DNA of 64,000 nucleotides from Chelativorans sp. J32 (lineage in GTDB: Bacteria; Pseudomonadota; Alphaproteobacteria; Rhizobiales; Rhizobiaceae). Under the pieces are notes generated by a model that was not told the origin of the DNA, made no database searches, and was given only the letters and a program-made list of their open reading frames with translations. Every line of letters begins with the position of its first letter. Position 1 is the stretch's first letter. The stretch lies in NCBI RefSeq assembly GCF_000518985.1, contig NZ_JAEQ01000015.1, forward strand, positions 1-64,000, read 5' to 3'. Made by a program: the position numbers and the translations under genes. Below are positions 63,551 to 64,000 of this stretch, piece by piece.

Positions 63551-64000
63551 ATGGAGAAATCCAGCACCATCCGCGCCGGGATCGGCGGTTGGAACTTCGA
63601 GCCTTGGGAGGGGACCTTCTATCCCGATGACCTGCCGAAGAAGCGGCAACTCGAATATGCCAGCCGGCAAATGCCCACGATCGAGATCAATGGCACCTAT
63701 TACGGCAACCAGAAGCCCGCGGTATTTGCAAAATGGGCTTCAGAGGTGCCGGACGGGTTCGTGTTCTCGCTCAAGGGCAATCGCTTCGTCACCAATCGCC
63801 GTGTTCTCTCGGAAGCGGGCGAATCGCTCGAGAAATTCCTGGATTCCGGGATTACCGAGCTCGGCGATCATCTCGGCCCGATTCTCTGGCAATTCGCCCC
63901 GAGCAAAAAATTCGATCCGGAGGATTTCGAAGGTTTTCTGAAGCTCCTGCCGGAAGAACGCGATGGAGTGCGGCTTCGCCATGTCCTGGAAGTGCGCAAT
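63551..64000 (+). CDS. DUF72 (YecE) family protein, N-terminal 150 residues
   Basis: The product starts MEKSSTIRAGIGGWNFEPWE and has the DUF72 motifs IRAGIGGWNFEPWEGTFYP, PTIEINGTYYG, FVFSLKGNRFVT and LGPILWQFAP. It forms a TIM-barrel-like fold of unknown function. It is cut by the right edge. GGAG within the end of uvrA precedes the ATG, and only 3 bp separate the genes, so they are probably co-transcribed. Confidence 0.93.
   Translation, partial: MEKSSTIRAGIGGWNFEPWEGTFYPDDLPKKRQLEYASRQMPTIEINGTYYGNQKPAVFAKWASEVPDGFVFSLKGNRFVTNRRVLSEAGESLEKFLDSGITELGDHLGPILWQFAPSKKFDPEDFEGFLKLLPEERDGVRLRHVLEVRN

Overview
The window is about 64 kb of high-GC (roughly 60%) chromosomal DNA from an alphaproteobacterium. 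It is most likely in the order Rhizobiales (Hyphomicrobiales), near Mesorhizobium and related Phyllobacteriaceae. Evidence for this is the gene set (an ExoD family protein, Lrp-type regulator divergent from ald, folP-folB-folK, a BA14K-like tail, YcjX/YcjF, a giant apolipoprotein-like coiled-coil protein), the order uvrA/ssb/marC/gyrA/coaD/PPIases/queA/tgt, and LexA boxes of the alphaproteobacterial form GTTC-N7-GTTC. I see no insertion sequence, prophage, CRISPR array or rRNA. Two tRNAs (Cys, Asn) are present.

Layout. 1-4 kb: the N-terminal part of EF-Tu (cut by the left edge), an ExoD family membrane protein, a ZIP-like transporter, a DUF1003 membrane protein and a manganese catalase. 4.4-10 kb: tRNA-Cys, an FkbM-type methyltransferase, a gene-poor stretch, a DNA translocase of the FtsK family without membrane segments, a 53-residue protein, a transglycosylase-like lipoprotein and tRNA-Asn. 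10-17 kb: a small membrane protein, a PAS-PAS hybrid histidine kinase, and an operon for a periplasmic molybdenum dehydrogenase (triheme cytochrome c, 2Fe-2S subunit, molybdopterin subunit). 17-26 kb: 3-methyladenine glycosylase, a GT51 glycosyltransferase with a BA14K-like tail, an Lrp regulator divergent from ald, an OmpA-type protein, GNAT/SseA, AlaX, a frameshifted lipase-like gene and cysteine synthase. 26-39 kb: an RhlE-like helicase, ilvA-DUF1697, arylamine N-acetyltransferase, DksA, SixA-YcjX-YcjF, folate genes folP-folB-folK, a DUF922 protein, ferredoxin and an Hpt protein. 39-45 kb: a 1623-residue membrane-anchored coiled-coil protein resembling the rhizobial growth pole ring protein (GPR/RgsE), then a LuxR-type regulator. 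45-64 kb: glpD-glpK, queA-tgt, two cyclophilins, coaD, a LysE exporter, gyrA, marC, a DUF4168 protein, an exported nucleosidase, ssb divergent from uvrA, and the start of a DUF72 gene.

Functional links. ssb and uvrA each have a perfect SOS box in their shared 854-bp intergenic region, so they are probably LexA-controlled. The Lrp regulator most likely controls ald. The cytochrome and two dehydrogenase subunits form one electron-transfer unit. FolP, FolB and FolK overlap and make consecutive folate intermediates. QueA and Tgt overlap and act in queuosine synthesis. GlpD and GlpK catabolise glycerol.

The items I rate most worth a second look are the growth pole ring candidate, the glycosyltransferase-BA14K fusion, the exported nucleosidase, the ZIP protein with acidic residues in place of metal-binding histidines, the degenerate zinc sites in DksA and Tgt, the broken lipase gene, and several small genes. 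All functions are inferred from reading the sequence; no database search was run.
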